Made by a program: the position numbers and the translations under genes. The notes below the pieces were generated by a model. It was given only the letters and a program-made list of their open reading frames with translations. It did not search any database and was not told the DNA's origin. 64,000 nucleotides of DNA, taken from the NCBI GenBank assembly GCA_021300575.1, contig JAJTDM010000015.1:25737-89736 (forward strand). Reading direction: 5' to 3'. The DNA is from Rubrivivax sp. GTDB taxonomy: Bacteria; Pseudomonadota; Gammaproteobacteria; Burkholderiales; Burkholderiaceae_C. The stretch's first letter is position 1, and the number at the start of each line of letters is the position of its first letter. This document shows positions 36,205-43,828 of this stretch, one piece after another.

Positions 36205-38291
36205 CCGCCGAAGCTCCTTCGGTAGGTCAGGCCCACGGTGCGCGGCGTGACGCTCACGCCTTCACCCGTTGTGGCGTTGTAGGGCACGACCGGCAGCACC
36301 AGTGGCCGCTTGTCGAACAGGTTCTTCACGTCGAACATGAGGCTCCAGTCCGCGCCCTCGACACCAGCGCGCACGTTGAAGAAGTCCTGGTTCGTGCTCT
36401 TCCAGTTCTGGACCGTGGCGATGGTGCCGTTGGGTTGGGCCTGACGGACGATGAAGCTGTAAGGATCGGCATGCTGGTAGTCCACGCGCCACATGCCCTT
36501 CAGACCGGCGCCTACGGCGAAGCGCTGGCTCAGCGACAGCGAACTGGTGAGCGCCGATACCATGTCGAAGCGTTCACCTGCGAGCACCTCGACGTTCGAG
36601 GACTTGGCGCGGATGTCGTTCCAGCCCAGCGTGGCCGTCAGTTCGATTCCGGCCGGCAGCTTCGCATTCACCGCCGCCTCAACACCAGGGCCGGAGGCCT
36701 TGCCGACGTTCTTCGTGGTGGCCTGGAACGCGCCGGGGCTGATCTCGATGGCGGACTGGGCTTGGCGGTCCTTGTAGTCGGCGTAATAGACCACGCCATC
36801 GAAGAACAGCCCCGGCGCCAGCACGGCCTTGTGGCCCACCTCGAAGTTCTGCAGGCTCTCGGGCTCGTAGAACGTGCCATTGCCGTTGAAGCCGCCCGAA
36901 CGGAAGCCCTTGGACAGCGTGGCATAGCTCGACGCGTTGCGGCTCCACTCGTAGCGACCCGACACCCGCGGGCTGAAGGCATTGAACTTGGCCGTGACAG
37001 GGCCGAAGGCCGGTGTGGTCGACTGGCTGGTGCGTTCGTCGTTGTAGTAGCGGCCGCCGGCGCTGAGCTCGACGCGCTTGCTCAGCTTCCACGTCGCGTC
37101 GCCGAAGATGGCCGAGGACTTCGAGTCGACGGGGTCGGTACCGACGCGCCGCAACGGCGCGAACGCCGCGCCGTTGAATGTGCCGCTGCGGTCGATCAGT
37201 GAGGTGTAGTCCCTTGCCCACACGCCCACCGTGTACTGCAGGGGTCCGTCACCGTTCGAACTGAGCCGCAGTTCCTGGTTCCACTGCTTGTAGCTGCTGT
37301 CGAAGGTGGCGCGAATCGCGCCGCCACTGAGGGACGCGGTGAACAACAGGTCGCGCTTGAGGTAGCCTGTGGACGAGGTCAGCGTGACCGGGCCGAAGTC
37401 GTAAGTCACGATCGCGTTGGCCAGGTCGCTGTTGTCCTTGGCCGGAAACTGCGTGGTGCGCTGCCGCACCTTCGGGTCGGCGACGCTGGCGATGTTGTCG
37501 CTGTCGCCCTCGTAGCGCGCATGCAGGGCCAGCAGCGAGATGCTGAGCTTTTCGTTCGGCTGGATGAGCAGTTTGGGGCGGACGAAGTAGCGCTTGACCC
37601 CGTTGGCGTCCTTCAGGCCCATCTGGGGATAGTCGATCCAGCCGGCCAGCTTGTCGCTGCCGGCGGCGATGCGCAGACCCGCCTTGCCCTGCATCAGCGG
37701 CGTGCCGACGGCGCCGCTGAGCCGGTGTCCCATGCCCCCGTCCTTCTGCTGGTACAGGTTGGCCTCGACGAAACCATCGGTCTTCGTCAGGCTGGGGTTG
37801 CGGGTCAGGTAGCGGATCGTCCCGGCCATGGAACCTTCGCCGTACAAAGTGCCCTGCGGGCCGCGCAGCACCTCGACGCGTGACATGTCGACCAGTTGCA
37901 CCAGGCTGTCGCGCGACTGCTGGTCGATGGTGATGCCCATCTCGTCGAGGTAGGAGCCGACGATGGGCAGACCCGTGCCGAAGCCGGCGTTCACGCCGCG
38001 CAGCTGGATGCGGTTGGCGCCCGGTGTCTGTTCCTGGATGTTCAGGCCCGGCACCGAGTACTGCATGTCGCGAAGGTCAACTGCGCCGCGGTCCCGGATC
38101 TCTGACGCGCCAATGGCCGTCACCGCCAGCGGCACGTCGGTGATGCGTTCGTTTCGCTTGGTGGCCGTGACGGTGATCACCTGGCTGCTGTCAGCCGAGG
38201 TGGAAGCACCAGCAGTCTGGGCGTGCGCCGAATGCGCCGCCAGAAAGGCCGCGAACGGCGTCAGCAGAAGGACAAGGGCGCGGGATTTCAT
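36201..38291 (-). CDS. TonB-dependent outer membrane receptor (copy 3)
   Basis: A 696-residue receptor. AAGGAG lies upstream of the ATG at 38291, followed by a signal peptide (LVLLLTPFAAFLAAHSAHA, cleavage before QTAG). TonB-box-like ITVTATKRNERI; plug with VEVLRGPQGTLYGEGSMAG. The barrel ends TVGLTYRRSFGG, where the usual terminal Phe is followed by two Gly residues, a slightly unusual C-terminus. Motifs resemble receptors of the IroN/FecA-like catabolic group in Burkholderiales and sphingomonads. It heads an eight-gene set ending at 28099 with gaps or overlaps from -14 to 33 nt. A paired palindrome covers its predicted promoter, and a TetR gene lies divergently upstream. Confidence 0.93.
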   Translation of the reverse strand: MKSRALVLLLTPFAAFLAAHSAHAQTAGASTSADSSQVITVTATKRNERITDVPLAVTAIGASEIRDRGAVDLRDMQYSVPGLNIQEQTPGANRIQLRGVNAGFGTGLPIVGSYLDEMGITIDQQSRDSLVQLVDMSRVEVLRGPQGTLYGEGSMAGTIRYLTRNPSLTKTDGFVEANLYQQKDGGMGHRLSGAVGTPLMQGKAGLRIAAGSDKLAGWIDYPQMGLKDANGVKRYFVRPKLLIQPNEKLSISLLALHARYEGDSDNIASVADPKVRQRTTQFPAKDNSDLANAIVTYDFGPVTLTSSTGYLKRDLLFTASLSGGAIRATFDSSYKQWNQELRLSSNGDGPLQYTVGVWARDYTSLIDRSGTFNGAAFAPLRRVGTDPVDSKSSAIFGDATWKLSKRVELSAGGRYYNDERTSQSTTPAFGPVTAKFNAFSPRVSGRYEWSRNASSYATLSKGFRSGGFNGNGTFYEPESLQNFEVGHKAVLAPGLFFDGVVYYADYKDRQAQSAIEISPGAFQATTKNVGKASGPGVEAAVNAKLPAGIELTATLGWNDIRAKSSNVEVLAGERFDMVSALTSSLSLSQRFAVGAGLKGMWRVDYQHADPYSFIVRQAQPNGTIATVQNWKSTNQDFFNVRAGVEGADWSLMFDVKNLFDKRPLVLPVVPYNATTGEGVSVTPRTVGLTYRRSFGG

Positions 38292-38379
38292 CGTGGGAGC
38301 TCCTTGAGATGAAAGGGGGTACGGGCAGTCTCAGAGGACAGGAAAGATGTCTTGGCGATCACTTGAGCGACCACTTTAT

Positions 38380-38392
38380 TGACACGCTGTCA
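38380..38392. promoter_or_regulatory. Left operator palindrome (TetR candidate)
   Basis: TGACA-CGC-TGTCA, a 13-bp palindrome with 5-bp arms. It lies over the likely transcription start of the minus-strand TonB receptor operon. It is one of two matching sites (the other at 38408-38420), centres 28 bp apart. The wider arms ATTGACAC..CTGTCAGT are inverted in the partner with one mismatch in 17. Confidence 0.65.
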
Positions 38393-38421
38393 GTATCGGC
38401 ACGCAACTGACAGTGTGTCAA
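38392..38421 (-). promoter_or_regulatory. Candidate sigma-70 promoter of the TonB/MlrB/MlrC-like operon
   Basis: On the minus strand a perfect TTGACA (plus coordinates 38416-38421) is followed after 18 nt by GATACT (38392-38397, four of six consensus positions). The -35 box lies within the right operator and the start site would fall in the left operator, so a bound regulator would block RNA polymerase. The leader to the ATG at 38291 would be about 95 nt. Confidence 0.55.
38408..38420. promoter_or_regulatory. Right operator palindrome (TetR candidate)
   Basis: TGACA-GTG-TGTCA, a 13-bp palindrome with 5-bp arms identical to those of the left site. It covers the -35 box of the minus-strand promoter and lies 98 nt before the start of the divergent TetR gene, so the same pair could mediate autoregulation. 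Confidence 0.65.
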
Positions 38422-38517
38422 TATTGGTGAAACTACCCCCCCTCGCAAGCCTGATTTCCGGGCGCTGCTGGAGCATCATCGGGTTGCCGGAAGGCGCCCT
38501 GCTTCAATTCGAAGACG

Positions 38518-39261
38518 ATGAATTTCCCTGCCACTTTTTCCCTGGCTGCTGACTACCTCGCCGCCGCCGAACGGGCCACCGACCGCTCAGAGCGGACCCG
38601 ACTGCGGGTGCTAGCGGCTACCGTCGCAACGCTGGACAAGTCCATCTCCACCCACGTGCAGCCCGCCGACCTGGCCCGCGAGGTCGGCATCTCGCGGCCG
38701 CTGCTGTACCACCACTTCGGGGATCCTGCCGGCTTGCTGGGGACGATTGCGCGCGATTTCGAGCAGCGCAACCTCGCCTTTTTCCAGCAGCTGCCCAGTG
38801 GGCCGCAGCGCTACACCTACCCTGCGCTGGTGGGCTATCTGGCGTGGATCATGGCCACGGCAGTGCGCAACCGCGGGGCCATGCGTCTCATGCTGGGGCT
38901 GACTGATCGGGTGGACGCCGTGAACGCAGTCTTCAGTCGCCTGCTTCATGAACTGAACAAGGCGCTCGGTGAGCAGTTGCAGCCACCGGGCCATGTACCC
39001 ATCTCAGAAGCAGACCGCCTGCTGTTGGGCTACATGGAGGCCGACGGATTCAATGCACTGCTGCGCGAGCTCTTCGTGTACCCCAACGAGCACTTGCCCA
39101 GACTGGAGACGCCGCAGGCGCTGTTCGATCTGGTGCAGCTGGTGGCCGGCCATCGATACCGTCTCATCCATGGCACACCGGCACCGGCCGCCGATGTCAG
39201 GGCTGTGCAGCAACACTTTGATCTGACGTTCTTCGAACCCTGCTTTGAAACGCCTGGCTGA
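38518..39261 (+). CDS. TetR family transcriptional regulator
   Basis: A 247-residue protein. The N-terminal helix-turn-helix includes ADLAREVGISRPLLYHHFGD (about residues 45-65), the typical TetR recognition region with the YxHF motif, and is followed by a helical ligand-binding domain. About 20 additional residues precede the DNA-binding domain. It is divergent from the TonB receptor operon, and the intergenic region contains a pair of 13-bp palindromes in the size range bound by TetR dimers. Repression of the operon until a ligand is taken up is the simplest model. The 3' end abuts a decayed hydrolase gene on the opposite strand. Confidence 0.92.
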   Translation: MNFPATFSLAADYLAAAERATDRSERTRLRVLAATVATLDKSISTHVQPADLAREVGISRPLLYHHFGDPAGLLGTIARDFEQRNLAFFQQLPSGPQRYTYPALVGYLAWIMATAVRNRGAMRLMLGLTDRVDAVNAVFSRLLHELNKALGEQLQPPGHVPISEADRLLLGYMEADGFNALLRELFVYPNEHLPRLETPQALFDLVQLVAGHRYRLIHGTPAPAADVRAVQQHFDLTFFEPCFETPG

Positions 39262-39304
39262 GCTTTCGGGGCAGGTGAGGGGCCGTCCTTTTGGACACAT
39301 GGAT

Positions 39305-40149
39305 ATCCATCAGCGTGCGGGGTGGCCAGGTCGTAGCGACCCTGCAACAACACCACGGGCACGGTCAACTCGGTGACGGTGCGAAGGTCCGCCTGCGCCA
39401 TGTCGCGCAGCAAAGGCCCCGGAACGATCCAGCCGGCGCCGTTGCGGAAGGCTTCGACGTCCTGGTCGCTGTACTCCGGGGCCAACACGGCCAGATCCAT
39501 CATCACCTGCAGGGTTTCGCGCCCGCACCACATGCCGTCATAGCGTCGGGCGATGCGGCGCAAGACCTGCACCGCCTCGATCTGCAGGCTGCCGCCGGGC
39601 CGCGGGGAGAGGTTGAGCGAACTCAACTCGGCCGCCGCTTCCGCATCTCCAGCCCGCTGGGCTGCAGACAGCGTCTCGGCCAGGATCATGGGCTCGAAGG
39701 TGGTGGAGACGGCCTGCCCGGTGCCGGCATAGACGCTGATCTTGCCGGGGCAGCGCTGGGCCATATGCACGCCCACCATCGCCCCCCAGAAGAAGCCCAG
39801 CAGCGCGACCTTCTCCTTGCCCAGCGTGCGACAGAGGTGGTCGATCACGGCCTAGCCGTCGGCCACGATGCAGGCCATCGTCATGGTCGGCAGCAGGGCC
39901 GCACGGTCGGTGGTGGCGTTGTTCTTGCCGACGCCGCGCTGCTCCCAGTGCACCACGGTGAAGAAGTCCTCCCATGGACTCTGAAAGGCCCAGGCCAGGG
40001 GCATGGTGGGCGTGCCCGGACCACTGTGGATCACCATCACCCACATCGACCTGCTCCAGCAGCTCGATGCCCTCGGGCGTGACGATGCGCCGGCCCTCGG
40101 CAATGGTCTGGGTGGCGAAGGATCTCCACGTGAAGTTGCACTCGTCCAT
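39305..40149 (-). pseudogene. Decayed alpha/beta hydrolase (proline iminopeptidase-like)
   Basis: Fragments on the minus strand assemble into one protein. The frame from the ATG at 40149 ([19 protein letters not shown], then [12 protein letters not shown]) is followed by a frameshift near 40045 with about 18 residues missing. The next frame reads [18 protein letters not shown] and [17 protein letters not shown], then VADG, then an in-frame TAG at 39852-39854, then VIDHLCRTLGKEKVALLGFF. The nucleophile elbow, normally GHSWG, reads GFFWG, so the catalytic Ser is lost. The end after LQGRYDLATPHADG degenerates, so the catalytic His region is gone as well. Four independent lesions make this a clear pseudogene. 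The parent family cleaves N-terminal residues from peptides or hydrolyses esters, in keeping with the peptide theme around it. Confidence 0.82.
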
Positions 40150-40237
40150 AACTGCCCTCATGCCGATACGCTGTGGCGGTTCAAGAGCCGCAGCCATGAC
40201 CCCACGCCAAACCCACGCTCCACTGCGCAGACGTCGT

Positions 40238-40470
40238 TCACAAGCCCCAGGCCCAGTACATCCGCTCGTCGGAAGTCAGTCCGACCTGAACGTGTTCGAT
40301 CCGGTCGGTGTAGCGGATACGGTAGCGCCGCGACTGCCCGCCCGGCGCAGCGTGGGCTTCGACGAACTCGAAAGCTTCCGGCTCCACGCCGGTCCACAGG
40401 TTCAGCAGAGGGCGACGGGCCGGCAGCCGCGCGCTGCAAAGCCAAGACGCTGTGCCAGAGCGGGAGCCAG
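40238..40470 (-). pseudogene. C-terminal relic of an unidentified gene
   Basis: On the minus strand a stretch of about 75 codons without start codon ends with TGA at 40238-40240. It contains LLNLWTGVEPEAFEFVEAH, GGQSRRYRIRYTDRIEHVQV and GLTSDERMYWAWGL. The composition looks like genuine protein (Trp, Tyr and acidic residues well placed) and not like the reverse reading of a gene, since no gene lies opposite. Upstream it runs into a 12-bp tandem repeat (SGSRSGSR when translated) and then a stop near 40515. I do not recognise the family. It lies between the hydrolase pseudogene and the dgcN promoter, in a stretch of decayed sequence. Confidence 0.45.
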
Positions 40471-40484
40471 AGCGGGAGCCAGAG
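40454..40484. repeat. Short tandem repeat, 12-bp unit, about 2.6 copies
   Basis: The unit GCCAGAGCGGGA occurs twice, followed by GCCAGAG. It lies at the 5' end of the decayed reading frame at 40238-40470 and may be a slippage product in non-selected sequence. Confidence 0.7.
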
Positions 40485-40503
40485 TTTGCAACAGACTCAT
40501 TAA

Positions 40504-40522
40504 ATGGACAGTATTACATCCA
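40504..40522. promoter_or_regulatory. Distal copy of the dgcN operator-like palindrome
   Basis: ATGGACAGTATTACATCCA. Read on the other strand it is TGGATGTAATACTGTCCAT, matching 16 of 19 positions of the palindrome before dgcN at 40662-40681. The spacing between the two is about 158 bp, suitable for looping by one regulator or for a divergent promoter. No regulator gene of an obvious kind is adjacent. Confidence 0.45.
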
Positions 40523-40646
40523 GTTGAGCACCCTGAAGAACCCGGAATGTCGGTACCGAAGAGGCCGTGGTCGTGAGCGAAAACACGCCAACCACCTGTA
40601 AAAATACCCCGAAAGCAAGCAAGCGGCTGCGCGGTTTTCGGCCGTG

Positions 40647-40674
40647 CTTGTCGCTCCGCACATGGATGTAATAT
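40647..40674 (+). promoter_or_regulatory. Candidate dgcN promoter giving a near-leaderless transcript
   Basis: TTGTCG (40647-40652) and TAATAT (40669-40674) with a 16-nt spacer. The expected transcription start would fall at about 40681-40684, at the ATG of dgcN, and no Shine-Dalgarno sequence precedes that ATG. The -10 box forms the centre of the palindrome at 40662-40681. Confidence 0.45.
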
Positions 40675-40681
40675 CATCCAT
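40662..40681. promoter_or_regulatory. Perfect palindromic operator candidate before dgcN
   Basis: ATGGATG-TAATAT-CATCCAT: 7-bp perfect arms around an AT-rich centre, ending 2 nt before the dgcN start. In RNA it could also form a hairpin if transcription started further upstream, but position over the -10 box favours a protein operator. Confidence 0.55.
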
Positions 40682-40683
40682 AG

Positions 40684-41688
40684 ATGCTGAAGGTTCGAAA
40701 ACCCTACCTGGTCTTTCTGGGCGATGTAGCCCTGCGCTCCGATGCCAAGACCGGATTCGGCCTGCGCGACTGGTGCGGCAACGATGTGATCGGAGAGTGG
40801 GCTTTGCCCGAAGCGCAAGTGAGTCTGGAACTGCCGAGGATGACGCCGCCGCAGGCGGCTGCGGCAGGCGCAGGGTCTCTGGTCATTGGCGTGGCGCCAC
40901 CCGGTGGACAGCTTCCCGAGGCCTGGATACCCACCCTCCGGCTGGCCCTGGAGTCGGGCCTGGACGTGGTCAGCGGCATGCACACGCGTCTGGAGCAGTT
41001 CCCAGACCTCGTGCAGGCTGCCAAACGCGGCGGCACACGGCTCGTGAACGTACGCCACACCGAGCGAGCCATGCCCGTGGGCACGGGCCGCCGCCGCAGC
41101 GGCAAGAGACTCCTCACCGTAGGCACCGACTGCGCGCTGGGTAAGAAGTACACGGCGCTGGCCATCACACGCGAACTCTCGGCACGCGGCATAGCGGCAA
41201 CCTTTCGTGCCACAGGGCAGACCGGCATCCTGATCTCGGGCGAAGGCATCGCCGTGGACGCGGTGGTAGCCGACTTTGTGGCAGGCACGGCCGAACTTCT
41301 TTCACCTGACAACGCGCCCGACCACTGGGACGTCATTGAGGGCCAGGGTGCCCTCTTCCACCCCGCCTATGCCGGTGTGACGCTGGGCCTGCTGCACGGA
41401 TCCCAACCGGACGCCATCGTGCTGTGCCACGACCCCGCCCGCTCCACTATCGAGGACCACCCTCACATCTCCCTGCCCACGCTAGGCGAGGCCATCCGGC
41501 GCTATCTGGAGGCGGGGCGGCTGACCAACCCCGAGGTCTGCTGCGTGGGCGTGGCGATCAATTCATCAAGCCTGAGCGATCAGGACTGGGGTCGCTACCG
41601 CGAAGCGCTTCAAGCAGAACTGGACCTGCCGGTGTGCGACCCGCTACGCGGTGGCGTGGCAACCATCATCGACCTTCTGCAAACGTGA
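40684..41688 (+). CDS. dgcN: D-glutamate N-acetyltransferase DgcN (DUF1611 family)
   Basis: A 334-residue DUF1611 protein. MLKVRKPYLVFLGD at the start fits the family and supports the ATG at 40684 although no ribosome site is present. A Rossmann-like N-terminal domain (LVIGVAPPGGQLPEAW) is followed by the P-loop VGTDCALGKKYTALA at residues 146-160, and then TGQTGILISGEGIAVDAVVAD and IEGQGALFHPAYAGVTLGLLHG. DgcN is reported to N-acetylate D-glutamate as the first step of a D-Glu catabolic route in marine bacteria, with DgcA racemising the product. The stop overlaps the next gene's GTG start (GTGA), the usual dgcN-dgcA pairing. Cytoplasmic. Confidence 0.9.
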   Translation: MLKVRKPYLVFLGDVALRSDAKTGFGLRDWCGNDVIGEWALPEAQVSLELPRMTPPQAAAAGAGSLVIGVAPPGGQLPEAWIPTLRLALESGLDVVSGMHTRLEQFPDLVQAAKRGGTRLVNVRHTERAMPVGTGRRRSGKRLLTVGTDCALGKKYTALAITRELSARGIAATFRATGQTGILISGEGIAVDAVVADFVAGTAELLSPDNAPDHWDVIEGQGALFHPAYAGVTLGLLHGSQPDAIVLCHDPARSTIEDHPHISLPTLGEAIRRYLEAGRLTNPEVCCVGVAINSSSLSDQDWGRYREALQAELDLPVCDPLRGGVATIIDLLQT

Positions 41689-42662
41689 AACTCGACGTTC
41701 AACTTGCCGAAGAGCGGTGGGCGATGCGGGAGCCCTTCGAGATCGCCGGCCAGGTGATCGAAGAATTGCCACTGCTGTTCGTCGAGCTGCGCAGCGCCGA
41801 TGGCACCATGGGCCGCGCCGAGGCCGCCGGCGTGGACTACGACGGCGAGACGCCCGGCAGCATGCTCGCGCAAGTACAGGCCGTGGCCGATCGACTGCAG
41901 GAGAGCACCACGGGTGAGGACCTCATTCGATGGCTTCCCCGCGGTGGCGCACGCAACGCCCTGGACTGCGCCCTGTGGGACTGGCGCGCCAAGCGCAGCG
42001 GCGTACCGGCCTGGCAGCTGGCCCCCTTGAAGCCCCTGCTCACCGCCTGCACCATCGGGCTGGGCACGCTGGCCGACACGAGGCGCAGGGCACGCGAGCT
42101 GGCCGGCGTGCCACTCATCAAGATCAAGGTGGACGGCACGAGGCACCTGGACCCAGTGCGCGCCGTGCGAGAGGAGCTGCCGCAGGCCCGACTGGTGGTC
42201 GATGCCAACCAGTCTTGGAGCCGGGCGTTGCTGAAGCGTCTGCTGCCGGACCTGGTGAGCCTGGGCGTGGAGTTCGTGGAACAGCCCGTGCCGCGTAGCG
42301 AGGATGCGGCGCTCGACGGGCTGGCCTCGACCCTGCCACTCGTGGCCGACGAATCCTGCACCGACCAAGGCTCATTGCCTTCCCTCATAGGCCGGTACCA
42401 CGGCGTGAACATCAAACTCGACAAAACAGGCGGTCTCACCGAGGCCCTGGCACTGGCGCGCGAGGCTCGGACCCTGGGCCTTGACGTGATGGTTGGCAAC
42501 ATGTGCGGCACCTCATTGGGCATGGCCCCGGCATTTCTGGTGGCCCAAGTCGCACGCTGGGTCGATTTGGATGGGCCGCTGTTCCAGTCGCAGGACCGGG
42601 CCGACCCGTTGAGGTACGAAGCCGGCACCGTCCACCCGCCCGAACCTCGGCTCTGGGGCTGA
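41685..42662 (+). CDS. dgcA: Enolase-superfamily racemase DgcA (N-acetyl-D-glutamate racemase; dipeptide-epimerase-like)
   Basis: The GTG at 41685 overlaps the dgcN stop and gives 325 residues beginning MKLDVQLAEERWAMREPFEI. Catalytic residues of the muconate-lactonising/dipeptide-epimerase subgroup are all visible at the right spacing: Lys146-Ile-Lys148 (KxK), metal ligands Asp173 (VVDANQSW), Glu199 (FVEQP) and Asp222 (VADESC), and Lys244 in NIKLDKTGG. Alone it would be annotated as an L-Ala-D/L-Glu epimerase for peptidoglycan dipeptides; the fusion-like coupling to dgcN points to N-acetyl-D-Glu racemisation. Both readings concern D-glutamate. An esterase gene follows after 75 nt. Confidence 0.9.
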   Translation: MKLDVQLAEERWAMREPFEIAGQVIEELPLLFVELRSADGTMGRAEAAGVDYDGETPGSMLAQVQAVADRLQESTTGEDLIRWLPRGGARNALDCALWDWRAKRSGVPAWQLAPLKPLLTACTIGLGTLADTRRRARELAGVPLIKIKVDGTRHLDPVRAVREELPQARLVVDANQSWSRALLKRLLPDLVSLGVEFVEQPVPRSEDAALDGLASTLPLVADESCTDQGSLPSLIGRYHGVNIKLDKTGGLTEALALAREARTLGLDVMVGNMCGTSLGMAPAFLVAQVARWVDLDGPLFQSQDRADPLRYEAGTVHPPEPRLWG

Positions 42663-42737
42663 AACGTTTCCCGAACCCGTTGACGCAGGCAGCCGATCCG
42701 AACTGAGCGGCATCACACCTCAGAAGGACACCTCTCC

Positions 42738-43640
42738 ATGACCGCTGTACCTACCGCCTTGTCACGCGAGATGGCACTCAACGCGCTGCAGATCGACTTC
42801 CATTCCGCCATCCGTGACCGCGACTACCGGCTGCTGGTGTCCATTCCCGCCCGGCCCGCCCCAGCGCAGGGCTATCCCGTGGTGTGGCTGATCGACGGTA
42901 ACCTGCACTTCGGCATCGCGGTGGACACCATGCGCATCCAGGCCTGCTGGCCTGATGTGCGCGATGCGGTGATCGTGGGCATCGGCTACCCGACCGACCG
43001 GGTGACCGAGGCCCTGGGCCTGCGCATGGACGACCTGACCACGCCCATCACCGAAGCCCAGCGCAACGCGCAGTGGTACCGGTCGATGCCCGAACCTCCC
43101 CACGGCTACGGAAAGCTGGACGACTACCTGCGCATGATCGACGAGGAGATCAAGTCACGGGTGGCCGAAGTCGTGGCCTTCGACGCGGGCGACCAGACCC
43201 TGATGGGCCACTCGCTGGGCGGTCTGACCACGCTGCATGCCCTCTTTCGCCGGACAGCATCGTTCCAGCACTTCGTGGCGATCGCGCCCTCGATCTGGTG
43301 GAACAACCAAGAAGTGCTGACCTACGAGGCCGCATTCGCAGCCCGCGTGGCCGCGGGCGAGGTGCAGGCCCGCGCGCTGGTCTCGGTGGGCGAACTCGAG
43401 TCCACCCTGCGCTACCCGTCAGCCCATGCGGACAAGCTGCCCGGCAACCGCGAAATGTTCGAGCAGATGATCGAGGCCTGCCGCATGGTGCCCAATGCGG
43501 TGGAACTCGGTGCGCGACTGGAGGCCCTGCAGCGCCCGGGCTTCAGCCTGCAGACGGTGGTCCACGCAGACGACGACCACAACATGGTGCCTCCGGCGGG
43601 CATTGCACGCGGCATCAGCTTCGCGCTGCGTAACGGGTAG
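42738..43640 (+). CDS. Alpha/beta hydrolase of the IroE/BesA-like esterase family
   Basis: A 300-residue protein, AAGGACA ribosome site before the ATG at 42738. Family marks: GYPVVWLIDGNLHFGIA, VIVGIGYPTDRVTEALGLRM, the nucleophile elbow LMGHSLGGLTTLHAL (Ser about residue 160), IAPSIWWNN and a C-terminal HADDDHNMVPP with the catalytic His. Members hydrolyse siderophore triesters or other esters; the siderophore context is absent here. No signal peptide is visible, so it should be cytoplasmic. It follows dgcA in the same direction and may be co-transcribed, perhaps to cleave an ester or amide of an imported compound. Confidence 0.88.
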   Translation: MTAVPTALSREMALNALQIDFHSAIRDRDYRLLVSIPARPAPAQGYPVVWLIDGNLHFGIAVDTMRIQACWPDVRDAVIVGIGYPTDRVTEALGLRMDDLTTPITEAQRNAQWYRSMPEPPHGYGKLDDYLRMIDEEIKSRVAEVVAFDAGDQTLMGHSLGGLTTLHALFRRTASFQHFVAIAPSIWWNNQEVLTYEAAFAARVAAGEVQARALVSVGELESTLRYPSAHADKLPGNREMFEQMIEACRMVPNAVELGARLEALQRPGFSLQTVVHADDDHNMVPPAGIARGISFALRNG

Positions 43641-43646
43641 CAAGAA

Positions 43647-43744
43647 GCAGCAGGCCACGGTCGGCCAAGCAGACCTTCGGTGCACGGACCTGCCATTTGG
43701 ACACGTTCTCGAACCACGGCGGCAAGACCCGAACCATGCAAGTG
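43647..43744 (-). pseudogene. Relic of an AAA/DUF4143 ATPase gene
   Basis: Bases 43661-43744 match 45422-45505 inside the intact ATPase gene at 76 of 84 positions without gaps, with weaker match to about 43647. On the minus strand the relic reads CMVRVLPPWFENVSKWQVRA and PKVCLADRGLLL, against the intact CMVRVLPPWFENVSKRQVRA and PKVYLADSGLLH. Only about 33 codons survive, stranded between the esterase gene and the Bug gene. It shows that a related ATPase gene once stood here, or that a segment was copied from the neighbour about 1.7 kb away. Confidence 0.8.
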
Positions 43745-43828
43745 CGATGTGCGAGGCCGCGGGGGCCGCGGAGGGCGCACCGAAAGAATGAAGTGTGGGA
43801 CGGGGCGCCGGGCAGGCGCCCTGCCCGC

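Noticed and set aside
34380..37202. 940-codon plus-strand open frame
   Set aside because: Runs antisense through four well-supported minus-strand genes and has no domain; a compositional artefact.
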